From NCBI RefSeq assembly GCF_900102545.1, contig NZ_FNBN01000007.1, forward strand, positions 119,247 to 183,246: 64,000 nt of DNA, given 5' to 3'. The notes beneath the pieces are model-generated. The model did no database searches. It was not told the origin of the DNA and saw nothing but the letters and a program-made list of their open reading frames with translations. This document shows, piece by piece, positions 33,000 through 41,578 of this stretch. Both the position numbers and the translations under genes were made by a program. Each line of letters opens with the position of its first letter. The first letter of the stretch is position 1. This DNA is from Chitinophaga filiformis (lineage in GTDB: Bacteria; Bacteroidota; Bacteroidia; Chitinophagales; Chitinophagaceae).

Positions 33000-34541
33000 A
33001 TGGTTCATATAAAAAAACACCCCCTGTATTTGCTGCTGTTGCTGTTTGCCCTGGCCTGTGGAGAAAAGAAAGACACAGGCTTTACAATAGAAAAGATCCC
33101 CGATCCCATGCAGCATGGTGGTTATGTAAGTAATCCCGACCACCTTATCAGCCAGCAAACTGAAACTGCGCTCAATGAACAGATGCGGCAGCTCGACCAG
33201 TCAGGCCGCGCCCAGGTAGTTATTGTACTGCTGAATACTATTGGCGATAAAGTGCCGAAAGACGTAGCACACGACCTTTTCAGACTGTGGCACCCCGGAC
33301 AGAAAGGAAAGGATAATGGTCTCATGGTATTGCTGGTAAACGATCAGCACAGGATAGAATTTGAAACCGGTTATGGCCTGGAAGGCGATCTGCCGGACGT
33401 GATCTGTTTCCGGATACAACAATCCGAAATGCTGCCTTCCTTTAAACAAAACAATATCGACGAAGGCATGCTGAAAGGCATGACAGCAGTTATAAATGTC
33501 TTGCAATCGCAAACGGATAGCAGTGTTGCAGCGGTGACGGATAGTACCGCATCTGCTGACACCAGTAATGCTGCTGTAATGAAAATAGGAGACGTAGGAG
33601 ATAATACAGCGGAACCTTATTCTCAGTCAGACGTTACTGTGGAGCAGGCCCCCCACGACAGGCCTGGCCTTGGTTCGGCCATCCTGTACGTGCTCTACGC
33701 AATATTCGCAACGTTCTTCTTAGTGCAACCCGGTATCGTCAAAAAGAATAAGGATCTCCCTCAGTTATTCAAAGCAAATGTATGGCACAAGCTCTGGGTG
33801 TATGCATTGCCATTGGTGCTGTTAGTCATATTGATAGGTATTCCGGACGTTTACCACTGGTTGATACTACCACTTATTATGTATTTTAACCTGATGGCCT
33901 ATCTGGCTTACCGCGCTTTCGCTATCAATAAAAAAGCGGGGGTTTTACTGCAGGGCTTCGACCGCCATGTGCAATACGAAACACTCAATCTGGCTCACGC
34001 CAACAGCTGGTTGTCTGCCATTACCTTTCCCCTTCCTCTTCTGGCCTATTCAAGGTGGCATATTGCGCGGATGAATAAACTGCGCTATGATCCCTACGAT
34101 TGTGAAACATGCCATCACCCGATGCAATTACTTAAAAAAGGAAAAAGGAAAGAACTGCTGGAACCGGTACAGGCGGCAGAAGATAAGGTAGGGTCTGTCA
34201 TTTATGATGTTTGGTATTGTAAACATTGTGATGACAAAAAGGTACTGGGCTACCGGAATCTCCGGACCAGTGCAAGCACCTGTCCTTCCTGCAATGCGCT
34301 TACCCTGGTAGCTGGTAGCAGGAAAGTGATAAGGCGGGCTACGACAAGTCGTGAGGGAGAAGGTATTCAGCATTACCTGTGCAAACACTGTAATTATACC
34401 CGGGACGAAACATATGTTATTGCTAAGTTATCTTCCGGAGGATCTTCTGGTTCTTCTTCAGGCTCATCCGGTTCCTCAGGCTCGTCTGGTGGCTGGGGTG
34501 GCGGCAGTTCAGGAGGTGGCGGCGCCGGCAGTAGCTGGTAA
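33000..34541 (+). CDS. TPM-domain lipoprotein with zinc ribbons and Gly/Ser tail
   Basis: About 513 aa from the ATG at 33000 (MVHIKKHPLYLLLLL), giving a lipoprotein signal ending LFALAC; an upstream ATG at 32988 is possible. The TPM domain (about 25-165, YgcG-like; ETALNEQMRQLDQSG, IEFETGYGLEGDLP) is periplasmic. Two TM helices follow (about 225-300). The C-terminal half has paired-cysteine ribbons: CETCHHP, CKHCD, CPSCN and CKHCN, then a Gly/Ser-only tail (GSSGSS repeats). TPM proteins act in membrane-protein quality control, such as PSII repair in plants. The zinc-ribbon fusion is unusual; the role here is unknown. Confidence 0.75.
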   Translation: MVHIKKHPLYLLLLLFALACGEKKDTGFTIEKIPDPMQHGGYVSNPDHLISQQTETALNEQMRQLDQSGRAQVVIVLLNTIGDKVPKDVAHDLFRLWHPGQKGKDNGLMVLLVNDQHRIEFETGYGLEGDLPDVICFRIQQSEMLPSFKQNNIDEGMLKGMTAVINVLQSQTDSSVAAVTDSTASADTSNAAVMKIGDVGDNTAEPYSQSDVTVEQAPHDRPGLGSAILYVLYAIFATFFLVQPGIVKKNKDLPQLFKANVWHKLWVYALPLVLLVILIGIPDVYHWLILPLIMYFNLMAYLAYRAFAINKKAGVLLQGFDRHVQYETLNLAHANSWLSAITFPLPLLAYSRWHIARMNKLRYDPYDCETCHHPMQLLKKGKRKELLEPVQAAEDKVGSVIYDVWYCKHCDDKKVLGYRNLRTSASTCPSCNALTLVAGSRKVIRRATTSREGEGIQHYLCKHCNYTRDETYVIAKLSSGGSSGSSSGSSGSSGSSGGWGGGSSGGGGAGSSW

Positions 34542-34554
34542 AAAATCCGATCCC

Positions 34555-34597
34555 TGATCATGATCATTGTTTATTGTCCGGAATAGGGATATTTTTG
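34555..34597 (+). promoter_or_regulatory. Desaturase promoter with palindrome, apparently leaderless
   Basis: TTG (34567-34569) is followed after 20 bp by TATTTTTG (34590-34597), which ends only 4 nt before the desaturase ATG, suggesting a leaderless mRNA. The perfect palindrome TGATCATGATCA (34555-34566) abuts the TTG and may be an operator. Confidence 0.6.
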
Positions 34598-34601
34598 CAC
34601 C

Positions 34602-35528
34602 ATGAATTTCGAAAAACAACAGAGGAAAGGACCTAACTGGTTGCGTCAATTTGACTTTTTGGGGATGCACCTGCTGCCGATTCTGGCAATATTCACGCAC
34701 GTGACAGCATTTGACTGGATTTTATGTGCCGCATTGTATGTAGCTCGCATGTTCTTCGTAACAGGCGGGTATCACCGTTATTTTTCCCATCGCACGTTCA
34801 AGACCTCCCGTGTATTCCAGTTCATCCTGGCTGGAGGTGCACAGAGCAGTTTACAGAAAGGTGTGTTATGGTGGGGAGCTAATCACCGTATCCATCACAA
34901 ACACAGCGATACTCCTGAGGATCCGCACTCTGCTAACATATACGGTTTCTGGTACGCTCACATGGGCTGGATCATGGGACCTGAATATAAACCAACCCGT
35001 TACGACCTGGTAAAAGACTTCAAACAACCAGAACTGTTCTGGCTGAATAAATATCACTTTGTACCCGGACTGGTATTGGCTGTAGCGGTATACTTTGTAG
35101 GTAACAAAGTAAACGGTGCAGGCTGGTTCGACTGGAGCGCCGGTCTCTCTACCCTGCTGATCGGTTTCTTCCTGAGCACCATCTTCCTGTATCATGGTAC
35201 CTTTACCATCAACTCCCTGATGCACAAATGGGGCAAACCAAGATATAACACAGGCGATTTCTCCAAAAACAGCCTGATCCTGGCGCTCGTAACCCTGGGT
35301 GAGGGATGGCATAATAACCACCACTACTACCAGAGTGCTACCCGTCAGGGCTTCTTCTGGTGGGAGATCGATATCACCTACTATATCCTCCGTACACTGG
35401 GCTTCTTTGGCATCGTATGGGATATCAGGGGTGTTCCTGAAAAAGTGAAAACTAGTAATCTGCTTACTGAAGAAGCTAAAGCAGAGGTAAAAGCAGCTAA
35501 CAGGAAACTGGTGGATGCGAACAGATAA
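34602..35528 (+). CDS. Acyl-CoA / fatty-acid desaturase (type 1)
   Basis: 308 aa with four TM helices. The three histidine boxes of membrane delta-9 desaturases are present: HRYFSHR (residues 58-64), HRIHHKH (about 95-101) and HNNHH (about 238). It introduces a cis double bond into long-chain acyl-CoA or acyl-lipid using oxygen and a di-iron centre, adjusting membrane fluidity. It is a monocistronic unit with a terminator after it. Cold or fluidity control through the promoter palindrome is possible. Confidence 0.92.
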   Translation: MNFEKQQRKGPNWLRQFDFLGMHLLPILAIFTHVTAFDWILCAALYVARMFFVTGGYHRYFSHRTFKTSRVFQFILAGGAQSSLQKGVLWWGANHRIHHKHSDTPEDPHSANIYGFWYAHMGWIMGPEYKPTRYDLVKDFKQPELFWLNKYHFVPGLVLAVAVYFVGNKVNGAGWFDWSAGLSTLLIGFFLSTIFLYHGTFTINSLMHKWGKPRYNTGDFSKNSLILALVTLGEGWHNNHHYYQSATRQGFFWWEIDITYYILRTLGFFGIVWDIRGVPEKVKTSNLLTEEAKAEVKAANRKLVDANR

Positions 35529-35552
35529 AATCATTCATCTTATTTAAATAGG

Positions 35553-35590
35553 GAGGCTCGGTGTGTAATACACTGAGCCTCAGTTGTTTT
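35553..35590 (+). terminator. Terminator of the desaturase gene
   Basis: A 12-bp stem (GAGGCTCGGTGT with ACACTGAGCCTC, one G-U position) at 35553-35581 is followed by AGTTGTTTTAT. It begins 24 bp past the stop codon. Confidence 0.65.
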
Positions 35591-35680
35591 ATAACGTCCC
35601 CTTCTTGTACCCTGTTTTTCCTTTCACGAGCCCTCCCAGACCTTAAGCGTAAGGATTCGCTGCGACTGTACTACCACTTG

Positions 35681-35778
35681 TAACCTACAGGCTCTCTACT
35701 CCTACATTACCCCTATCGTTGTATAGCGTTCGCTATACAACGATAGGGGTAATGTAGGAGTAGAGAGCCTGTAGGTTA
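35681..35778. repeat. Perfect 98-bp palindrome (48-bp arms, TT loop)
   Basis: Positions 35681-35728 and 35731-35778 are exact reverse complements, separated by two T residues. No gene overlaps it. It lies between the desaturase terminator and the GntR promoter. Such a perfect fold-back is rare; it could be a mobile hairpin element, a replication or recombination hotspot, or an assembly artefact. No flanking direct repeat is obvious. Confidence 0.85.
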
Positions 35779-35861
35779 TAGCTCCCACCGAATAGGTACT
35801 ATAGTGCCAGCCTATTGGTACCGGAAACTATCCCTATTTTTTACAAACAAATCTTTGATTT

Positions 35862-35914
35862 AAACATCAGACGTTTCATCTAAACATCATACCTTTGTGA
35901 AACATCAGACGTTT
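35862..35914 (+). promoter_or_regulatory. Triple operator array around the gntR promoter
   Basis: AAACATCAGACGTTT occurs twice exactly (35862-35876 and 35900-35914), with a degenerate copy between (35882-35896, AAACATCATACCTTT). Each is a near palindrome with AAAC and GTTT ends, as FCD-type GntR sites are. The middle copy overlaps the -7 element TACCTTTG (35890-35897), so autoregulation is likely. Confidence 0.6.
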
Positions 35915-35918
35915 AATC

Positions 35919-36575
35919 ATGGCAAAAGCAATCAAACTGGCCGATCAGGTCATATATAGCCTGCAAAAGGACATCTCCCTGGGGAAATACAAACCAGGAG
36001 ACCTCATCCCACCAGAACCGGTCCTTATGGAGCAGTTCGGCGTAGGGAGATCCACTATCCGGGAGGCGATTAAGACCCTCTCCAACGCCGGCATCCTGAA
36101 AGTACAACAAGGTGCAGGCACCTTCGTTTGCGACCTCAAAACAACGACGGAGCCGCTTGATCAAAGACTCAGAAGAGCCGCTATGCAGGAAGTAAACCAC
36201 GTACGGCAGCTGCTGGAAGTGGAAATAGTACAACTGGCCGTACAGCACCGGCAGCAAGCCGACCTGGACGCGATGAATGCGCTGCTGGAAGAAAGATGGC
36301 AGGCAATTACTGCGGATGACTATAATGCCTGTGCAGACGCCGATATACGCTTTCACAGGGCCGTGGCTACCGCCTCGCACAACAGTGTGCTGGCAGATCT
36401 CTACCAGACATTCACCAACGTGATCATGGATGGCTTCCAGCAAAGGGAAAAACCGCATGTTTCACAATTCCAGCGCACGCATGAGCTGCACGTACAGCTC
36501 GCCAATGCTATCGTGCAGCAACAATCTGGCAAGGCCATTGAAACAGTAAAAGCCATCCTTGAAAATAATTTCTAA
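35919..36575 (+). CDS. GntR family regulator, FCD subfamily
   Basis: 218 aa. The N-terminal winged helix (about 5-70; IPPEPVLMEQFGVGRSTIR is the recognition helix) is joined to an all-helical FCD effector domain (residues about 80-218; QEVNHVRQLLEVEIVQLAV, DADIRFHRAVATASHN, VQLANAIVQQ) with metal-binding-type His/Asp positions. FCD regulators sense organic acids. It lies 10 bp upstream of the TauE/SafE transporter in one operon, so the transported anion may be its effector. Confidence 0.93.
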   Translation: MAKAIKLADQVIYSLQKDISLGKYKPGDLIPPEPVLMEQFGVGRSTIREAIKTLSNAGILKVQQGAGTFVCDLKTTTEPLDQRLRRAAMQEVNHVRQLLEVEIVQLAVQHRQQADLDAMNALLEERWQAITADDYNACADADIRFHRAVATASHNSVLADLYQTFTNVIMDGFQQREKPHVSQFQRTHELHVQLANAIVQQQSGKAIETVKAILENNF

Positions 36576-36585
36576 ATAAATTGTC

Positions 36586-37422
36586 ATGTCTATTCTGGTA
36601 TTCACATTAATTCTCCTGGCAGGCGCCTTCATTGCTGGCATGCTGGGCTCTCTCACAGGTCTCGGAGGAGGCGTTGTAATCATTCCCCTCCTCACGCTCA
36701 TCTTTCATGTCGATATCCGCTATGCCGTTGGCGCCTCGCTGGTAGCCTCCATTGCTAACTCCTCCGGAGCAGCAGCAGCGTATATCAAGGAAGGCATTAC
36801 GAATGTCCGCATAGGGATGTTCCTGGAAATAGCCACCACCACCGGCGCAATAGTCGGCGCTATACTGGCAGTATACACGCCTACCCACCTGGTGGCCATC
36901 CTCTTCGGCTTTGTGCTGTTATTTTCTGCTGCGATGACCCTCAGAAAGAAAAATGAGCATGGAAGCAACGACAGTAACAGCAAATTAGCCAGCATCATGC
37001 GGCTCAATAGTTCCTATCCGGTAAATGGTCAGGAGGTGCCTTATAAAGTAAACGGAGTAGCGGGCGGCTATGCCCTGATGACAGTGGCAGGTGTGGTATC
37101 AGGTCTGCTGGGTATTGGCTCCGGTGCGCTGAAGGTACTGGCAATGGATGGCGTCATGCGCATTCCTTTCAAGGTATCTACTACCACCAGCAACTTTATG
37201 ATCGGTGTAACAGCCGCGGCCAGTGCAGTGATCTATCTGCAACGCGGATATATTGATCCGGGTATTGCCATGCCGGTGGTGCTGGGTGTATTGGCAGGAG
37301 CATTCGGCGGATCAAAGTTGTTGATGAAACTCAATACACGCAAGCTCAGGATCCTCTTTTGTGTGGTGATCAGCGCACTGGCGCTGGAAATGATCTATAA
37401 CGGTTTTACAGGCAAATTATAA
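36586..37422 (+). CDS. TauE/SafE family anion exporter
   Basis: 278 aa with about eight TM helices. It has the two-fold TauE pattern: LGSLTGLGGGVVIIPLL near the N-terminus and GLLGIGSGALKVLAMDGVM in the second half. Relatives export sulfite, sulfoacetate or other organic anions. It is the middle gene of gntR-tauE-DUF1634 (10 and 4 bp spacing), so sulfonate or organic-acid detoxification under GntR control is plausible. Confidence 0.9.
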   Translation: MSILVFTLILLAGAFIAGMLGSLTGLGGGVVIIPLLTLIFHVDIRYAVGASLVASIANSSGAAAAYIKEGITNVRIGMFLEIATTTGAIVGAILAVYTPTHLVAILFGFVLLFSAAMTLRKKNEHGSNDSNSKLASIMRLNSSYPVNGQEVPYKVNGVAGGYALMTVAGVVSGLLGIGSGALKVLAMDGVMRIPFKVSTTTSNFMIGVTAAASAVIYLQRGYIDPGIAMPVVLGVLAGAFGGSKLLMKLNTRKLRILFCVVISALALEMIYNGFTGKL

Positions 37423-37426
37423 GCAA

Positions 37427-37825
37427 ATGAAAAGGCTATTTTCGAAATCATTCTGGCAGGAAAGGGACGTTGAAATGTTCATTGGTCAGCAGTTACGCTG
37501 GGGCGTGATCACCTCCAGTATCATTGCCTTCATCGGAGGTATTATCTACCTGATCAATCATGGTACCGCCACGCCCTCATACACACAATTCACAGGCGCA
37601 CCGGAATATGTACGACACCTGCCAGGCATCCTCCAGGGGGTCTTACGATGGGATGGCAGAGCTATTATACAATTAGGCGTAGTGGTATTACTGGCTACTC
37701 CTATCACCCGTATCGCTTTTTCTGTACTGGCTTTCGCCATGGAAAAAGACAGGCTGTACGTAGTGATCACACTGATCGTTTTGAGCGTTATTACATTCAG
37801 CATCTTCAGCGGACTGGGAGGCTGA
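37427..37825 (+). CDS. DUF1634 membrane protein
   Basis: 132 aa, three TM helices (about 25-46, 75-95 and 106-126). DUF1634 proteins commonly pair with TauE/SafE exporters, as here; the spacing is 4 bp. The function is unknown, perhaps an accessory subunit. It ends just before the hairpin that separates it from the convergent ABC gene. Confidence 0.9.
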   Translation: MKRLFSKSFWQERDVEMFIGQQLRWGVITSSIIAFIGGIIYLINHGTATPSYTQFTGAPEYVRHLPGILQGVLRWDGRAIIQLGVVVLLATPITRIAFSVLAFAMEKDRLYVVITLIVLSVITFSIFSGLGG

Positions 37826-37827
37826 TG

Positions 37828-37852
37828 GCATCACGAGCTACGCTCGTGATGC
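37828..37852. terminator. Bidirectional hairpin overlapping the ABC gene's 3' end
   Basis: GCATCACGAGC (37828-37838) pairs with GCTCGTGATGC (37842-37852), a perfect 11-bp stem with a TAC loop. The minus-strand ABC gene stops at 37831, so the stem encodes that protein's last residues (about LHHERSS) as well as ending the plus-strand operon. No T run follows on either strand. Confidence 0.6.
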
Positions 37853-39591
37853 AACAACATATTCATGGCATGACTGAAGGAACCTGCGCGGGCGATCTCT
37901 CCATTATTTACAAAGAAGATCTCATCCGCATTCTCAATGGTATTCAGCCTGTGCGCGATGATCACACGGGTGGTATGAGCCGGCAGCTTTTGCAATACCG
38001 CTTCCAGCTGTTGTTCAGTCACCGTATCGATATTTGCAGTGGCCTCGTCCAGCACCAGCAGATCCGGATCACGGAGTACCGCCCGCATAAAAGCAATGAG
38101 CTGCTTCTGTCCCAGGCTGATACCGTCATTGCCTGCTACGACCCTGGTTGCCAGTCCTTCCTCGAACCGTTCCAGCAAAGTATCCAATCCTGCCTTCGCA
38201 ATGACTTCTTCCAGCTGAGCGGTGCTGTATTCAGCGTATCGCGCGTTCCCATACACGATATTCTCCTGGATGGTGCCAGAGAAAAGGAAAGGCTCCTGTA
38301 AGATAAAACCGATCTGCTGTGCCCTTTCTTCCGGTGTATAAGAACGGATATCCCGTCCATTCAGCAATATCTCTCCTGCCGTAGGATCGTACAGGCGAGC
38401 TATCAGGGATGCTGTGGTCGTTTTTCCTCCACCGGTAGGCCCTACCAGTGCATAGGTCTTTCCTTTTTCCATATTGAAGCTCACATTCCGCAGAATGTCT
38501 TTGCTGCCCGGGTAACGGAAATTCACATTGTTGAAACTGATCAGCGGAGCATTCTCCTTCGCTGGTCCTGCCGGTATCACCTTCAGGTCAGATTCCAGCT
38601 CCAGGATCTGCGAGATCCTGTCCCATCCAGCCATGGCCATCTGGAAGTTGGTCCACAGTGCCGCCAGCTGACGGATAGGGTTATAAAAGTGGTTAGAATA
38701 AGACAAATAACTGATCAGCAATCCCACTGTAAACTGTCCTACAGAGATCAGGTAGATACCATACACCAATACCGCCAGCATGGCCATCTGCGAACAGAAG
38801 GAAAAGACCGGCGTGAAAATATTGTTGAACAAACCTGCCGATACTGCGGTGCGATAACTCTGCTGGTTGGCCTGGTCAAAACGTTTGCGGAAATAGTCGC
38901 GGCGATTGAAAGCGATGATCACCTTAAAATTGCTCAGGCTTTCCTGTATCTCTGCACTCAATCCTCCGGTACTCTTCATATTGGCGGCATTCTTACTCTT
39001 CACCAGCGGTGAGATCAGCCGGGTGAAAACCAGTAACATAAGCCCCGGCAGCAAGGTAGCTACTCCCAGTTTGACGTTGATACACAGGAGGAAAATACCC
39101 GCTCCCGTCATGGACATAATACCGCTGGCAAACTGCACAAGGGATTGTGAAAAGAACTGGTTCATCTTGTCCGTATCGTTGTTGATACGGGAAATGAGGT
39201 CGCCTGTTTTGTTCTGGTTGAAGAATGCAATAGGCAACTCCTGCAACTTCACAAACACTGCATTCCGGAGGTTATACAACATACGCTGGCCTACTCCTCC
39301 CATCATCCTGCTCTGCCAGTAGGAAAACCCAAAGTTGACCAGGTACATACCCAGCAGGATGCCCGAGCACAAAAGAATGCCGAAGAAGTCCTTCGTCTGT
39401 ACATAGTTGTCGATCGTATAACCAATCACAAAGGGCGCCGTCAGCGTCAGCGACTGGCTGACCATCATGATAAAGAATGCCTTGATCAGGTCTTTGTGCT
39501 CTGTTTTAATATATGCCAGTAATTTCAGGAGACGTTTCCCCGAAGTACTTTTCTGTTCCGTTTTGTCTATATTATTCAGGTTGTAATTCAT
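37831..39591 (-). CDS. ABC exporter half-transporter B (TMD-NBD)
   Basis: 586 aa. Six TM helices (residues about 30-320) precede an ABC domain with Walker A GPTGGGKTTT, a degenerate signature ISLGQKQ in place of LSGGQ, Walker B LLVLDEAT with the catalytic glutamate, and H-loop IIAHRLNT. It overlaps the start of the partner gene by 20 bp. The two encode a heterodimeric exporter with one standard and one degenerate site, as in BmrCD or TM287/288. Confidence 0.92.
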   Translation of the reverse strand: MNYNLNNIDKTEQKSTSGKRLLKLLAYIKTEHKDLIKAFFIMMVSQSLTLTAPFVIGYTIDNYVQTKDFFGILLCSGILLGMYLVNFGFSYWQSRMMGGVGQRMLYNLRNAVFVKLQELPIAFFNQNKTGDLISRINNDTDKMNQFFSQSLVQFASGIMSMTGAGIFLLCINVKLGVATLLPGLMLLVFTRLISPLVKSKNAANMKSTGGLSAEIQESLSNFKVIIAFNRRDYFRKRFDQANQQSYRTAVSAGLFNNIFTPVFSFCSQMAMLAVLVYGIYLISVGQFTVGLLISYLSYSNHFYNPIRQLAALWTNFQMAMAGWDRISQILELESDLKVIPAGPAKENAPLISFNNVNFRYPGSKDILRNVSFNMEKGKTYALVGPTGGGKTTTASLIARLYDPTAGEILLNGRDIRSYTPEERAQQIGFILQEPFLFSGTIQENIVYGNARYAEYSTAQLEEVIAKAGLDTLLERFEEGLATRVVAGNDGISLGQKQLIAFMRAVLRDPDLLVLDEATANIDTVTEQQLEAVLQKLPAHTTRVIIAHRLNTIENADEIFFVNNGEIARAGSFSHAMNMLLHHERSS

Positions 39592-41329
39592 AATTGCTGG
39601 TACTACGTTGGGAATTAAAGATCTGTACGTATTCAGGACATGTCTGCATCAGCTCCTGATGGGTGCCTGCGGCGATTACCTCTCCATCCATCAGGAGAAT
39701 GATCTGGTCAAAATGTTCTACAGATGCTATCTTTTGTGTAACGGAAATCAATGTCAGGTGCGGATAATTTTCCTGGACGTTTTCAAGGATCCGCTGCTCA
39801 GTATTGGCATCTACTCTCGCGGTAAAGTCGTCCAGCAGCAGGATACGCGGATTAATAGCCAGGGCCCTTGCCAGCATGATACGTTGCTTTTGTCCGCCGG
39901 AAAGGCTGGCGCCTCTCTCAGACACCACCGTTTCCAATCCTTCCGGCAAGCCTGCTATAAATTCTTTCAGCTCTGCCGTGGCAATCGCCTGCTGCATGGT
40001 GGCCTCGCTTACCGTTTCATTAAAGGCAATATTTTCCCGCACACTCATGTTAAACACAATACTGTCCTGGAATACCAGCCCTACCTGTTGTAACAGGGCC
40101 GCCTTGTCATATTCCTCCAGCTCGGTGTTGTCGTAGAACACACGCCCGCTTTCCGGTTTCAGCAATCCTACGATCACATTCAGCAGCTGTGTTTTACCGG
40201 CTGCCGTCGGACCAATAATAGCGGTGCGGGTACCGGCTTTCACCGAGAACGAAACGTCTTTCAGCACTGGCTTTCCGTCCATTGACAGAACGATATTCTC
40301 TACCGCCACATCACCATTCAGCTGCGTCTTCACCGTGCCTTTATCCTGTACATCCGGTGCATATAATACCTCGCTGATACGCTGGAAAGCAGTAGATGCC
40401 TGGGCAATAAGATTACTCATAAACCCTATCACGATGATCGGGAAGATTAAGAGCGCTATATAGCTGTTAAAAGCGGCAATATCCCCGAGCGACATCTCCC
40501 CTTTTATCACAAAATGTCCTCCCAGCAGAAGCGTTGCCAGTATTGACATTCCCGCCAGGAAACTGATAACGGGCACCAGGCCTGCAAACATGCGGACGAT
40601 CGCAATGCCTAGTGTCTTTGACTCGCCGTTCGGCGCAATAAAACGGTCGTATTCCAGTTGCTGCGCATTCACTACCCTGATCAGGGCAGCACCGGTAATA
40701 CTCTCATTGATCGTCTTATTCAATTTGTCTACCACCTCTCTGCTGATGCGGAACATTGACCGCACTTTTTTCAGTACCGTCCAGAATGCGATCGCAATAA
40801 AAGGAATGATAGAAAGTATCACCAGGCCCAGCTTCCAGTCCCTGCTCAGCAGCAGTACACAACAACCGATGATCATAAAGGCGGAAGAGGCAATGGAAAT
40901 AATCGCCTGGGAGATGAAGACTTTAATACTGTCTACATCGCCGGTAAGATTCGTCAGTAGTCTCGAGGGATTTACCCGCTGTATATACGAATAGTCCTGC
41001 CGGGAGACCCTGTCAGCAAGAGAAGTTCGTAAACTCCGTCCCACCTTTTCAGCCATATATGTCTGAATGATACTTTGCAGGTAGGTGAAAATAAAAATAG
41101 CAACCGCAGCAGCGATGAACTCGATAACCAGTTCCCTGATCACAAGTGTTCCTTTAGAATAGGCATCGATACCCTTGGCAGTCAGCGCAGGCAGGACCAG
41201 GCTCAGTCCATTGCTACATAAAGCCATGAGGATCAGTAAGAATAGTTGTCCTCTGTAGGGGCGCAACAAAGACATCAATCCTGAGTTTCCTTTCCCTGTC
41301 GTGGCAACAGGTGTGTTTGTCTTCTTCAT
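39572..41329 (-). CDS. ABC exporter half-transporter A (TMD-NBD)
   Basis: 585 aa. Six TM helices, Walker A GPTAAGKTQLL, a canonical LSGGQKQR signature, and Walker B ILLLDDFTARVD in which the catalytic glutamate is Asp. The H-loop position shows Gln (TQKIASVEH). So this NBD lacks the catalytic Glu and His, while its partner keeps them but has a poor signature, the asymmetric pattern of heterodimeric multidrug exporters. It is the first gene of the pair; 155 bp upstream is the attenuator terminator. Confidence 0.92.
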   Translation of the reverse strand: MKKTNTPVATTGKGNSGLMSLLRPYRGQLFLLILMALCSNGLSLVLPALTAKGIDAYSKGTLVIRELVIEFIAAAVAIFIFTYLQSIIQTYMAEKVGRSLRTSLADRVSRQDYSYIQRVNPSRLLTNLTGDVDSIKVFISQAIISIASSAFMIIGCCVLLLSRDWKLGLVILSIIPFIAIAFWTVLKKVRSMFRISREVVDKLNKTINESITGAALIRVVNAQQLEYDRFIAPNGESKTLGIAIVRMFAGLVPVISFLAGMSILATLLLGGHFVIKGEMSLGDIAAFNSYIALLIFPIIVIGFMSNLIAQASTAFQRISEVLYAPDVQDKGTVKTQLNGDVAVENIVLSMDGKPVLKDVSFSVKAGTRTAIIGPTAAGKTQLLNVIVGLLKPESGRVFYDNTELEEYDKAALLQQVGLVFQDSIVFNMSVRENIAFNETVSEATMQQAIATAELKEFIAGLPEGLETVVSERGASLSGGQKQRIMLARALAINPRILLLDDFTARVDANTEQRILENVQENYPHLTLISVTQKIASVEHFDQIILLMDGEVIAAGTHQELMQTCPEYVQIFNSQRSTSNYELQPE

Positions 41330-41483
41330 ATCAATAACAAATATATGGCAGGCGGCAGACCTATTTACTGCACAAGACCAATTTAAATGAAAATTAAGCG
41401 CTTTATAATACGCAGGTATAAGGGCCCTTGGGTTTATGCGTTTGATAAGAGGACGAACGGGATAAACAAATATTGTATATGAG

Positions 41484-41517
41484 AAAAAAAAAGTCCTCCC
41501 GGTACAACCGGAAGGAC
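41484..41517 (-). terminator. Attenuator terminator upstream of the ABC exporter
   Basis: On the minus strand GTCCTTCCGGT (41517-41507) pairs with ACCGGGAGGAC (41503-41493), with one mismatch, followed by nine T residues (41492-41484). It lies downstream of the 15-codon micro-ORF and upstream of the ABC exporter genes on the same strand, so it would stop exporter transcription unless its 5' arm is sequestered. Confidence 0.75.
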
Positions 41518-41578
41518 CTCGACGCGTCCGCGTCCCAGATATTTTTTATGGAGCAACCCGGTTAGGCGATACCAACCG
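41506..41578 (-). promoter_or_regulatory. Mutually exclusive stems of a ribosome-controlled attenuator
   Basis: On the minus strand, region 1 CGGTTGG (41578-41572, inside the micro-ORF) can pair with region 2 CCTAACCG (41566-41559, covering the stop codon). Region 2 AACCGG can instead pair with region 3 CCGGTT (41511-41506), the 5' arm of the terminator. A ribosome stalled on the end of the micro-ORF would mask region 1 and favour the 2:3 antiterminator. This is read by eye from the sequence, and energies were not computed. Confidence 0.5.

Noticed and set aside
32796..33158. 120-residue minus-strand ORF between MlaE and the TPM gene
   Set aside because: It overlaps the TPM gene's start and has no signal, motif or start context.
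35236..35528. Minus-strand ORF inside the desaturase gene
   Set aside because: It is antisense to the His-box-containing desaturase; no support.
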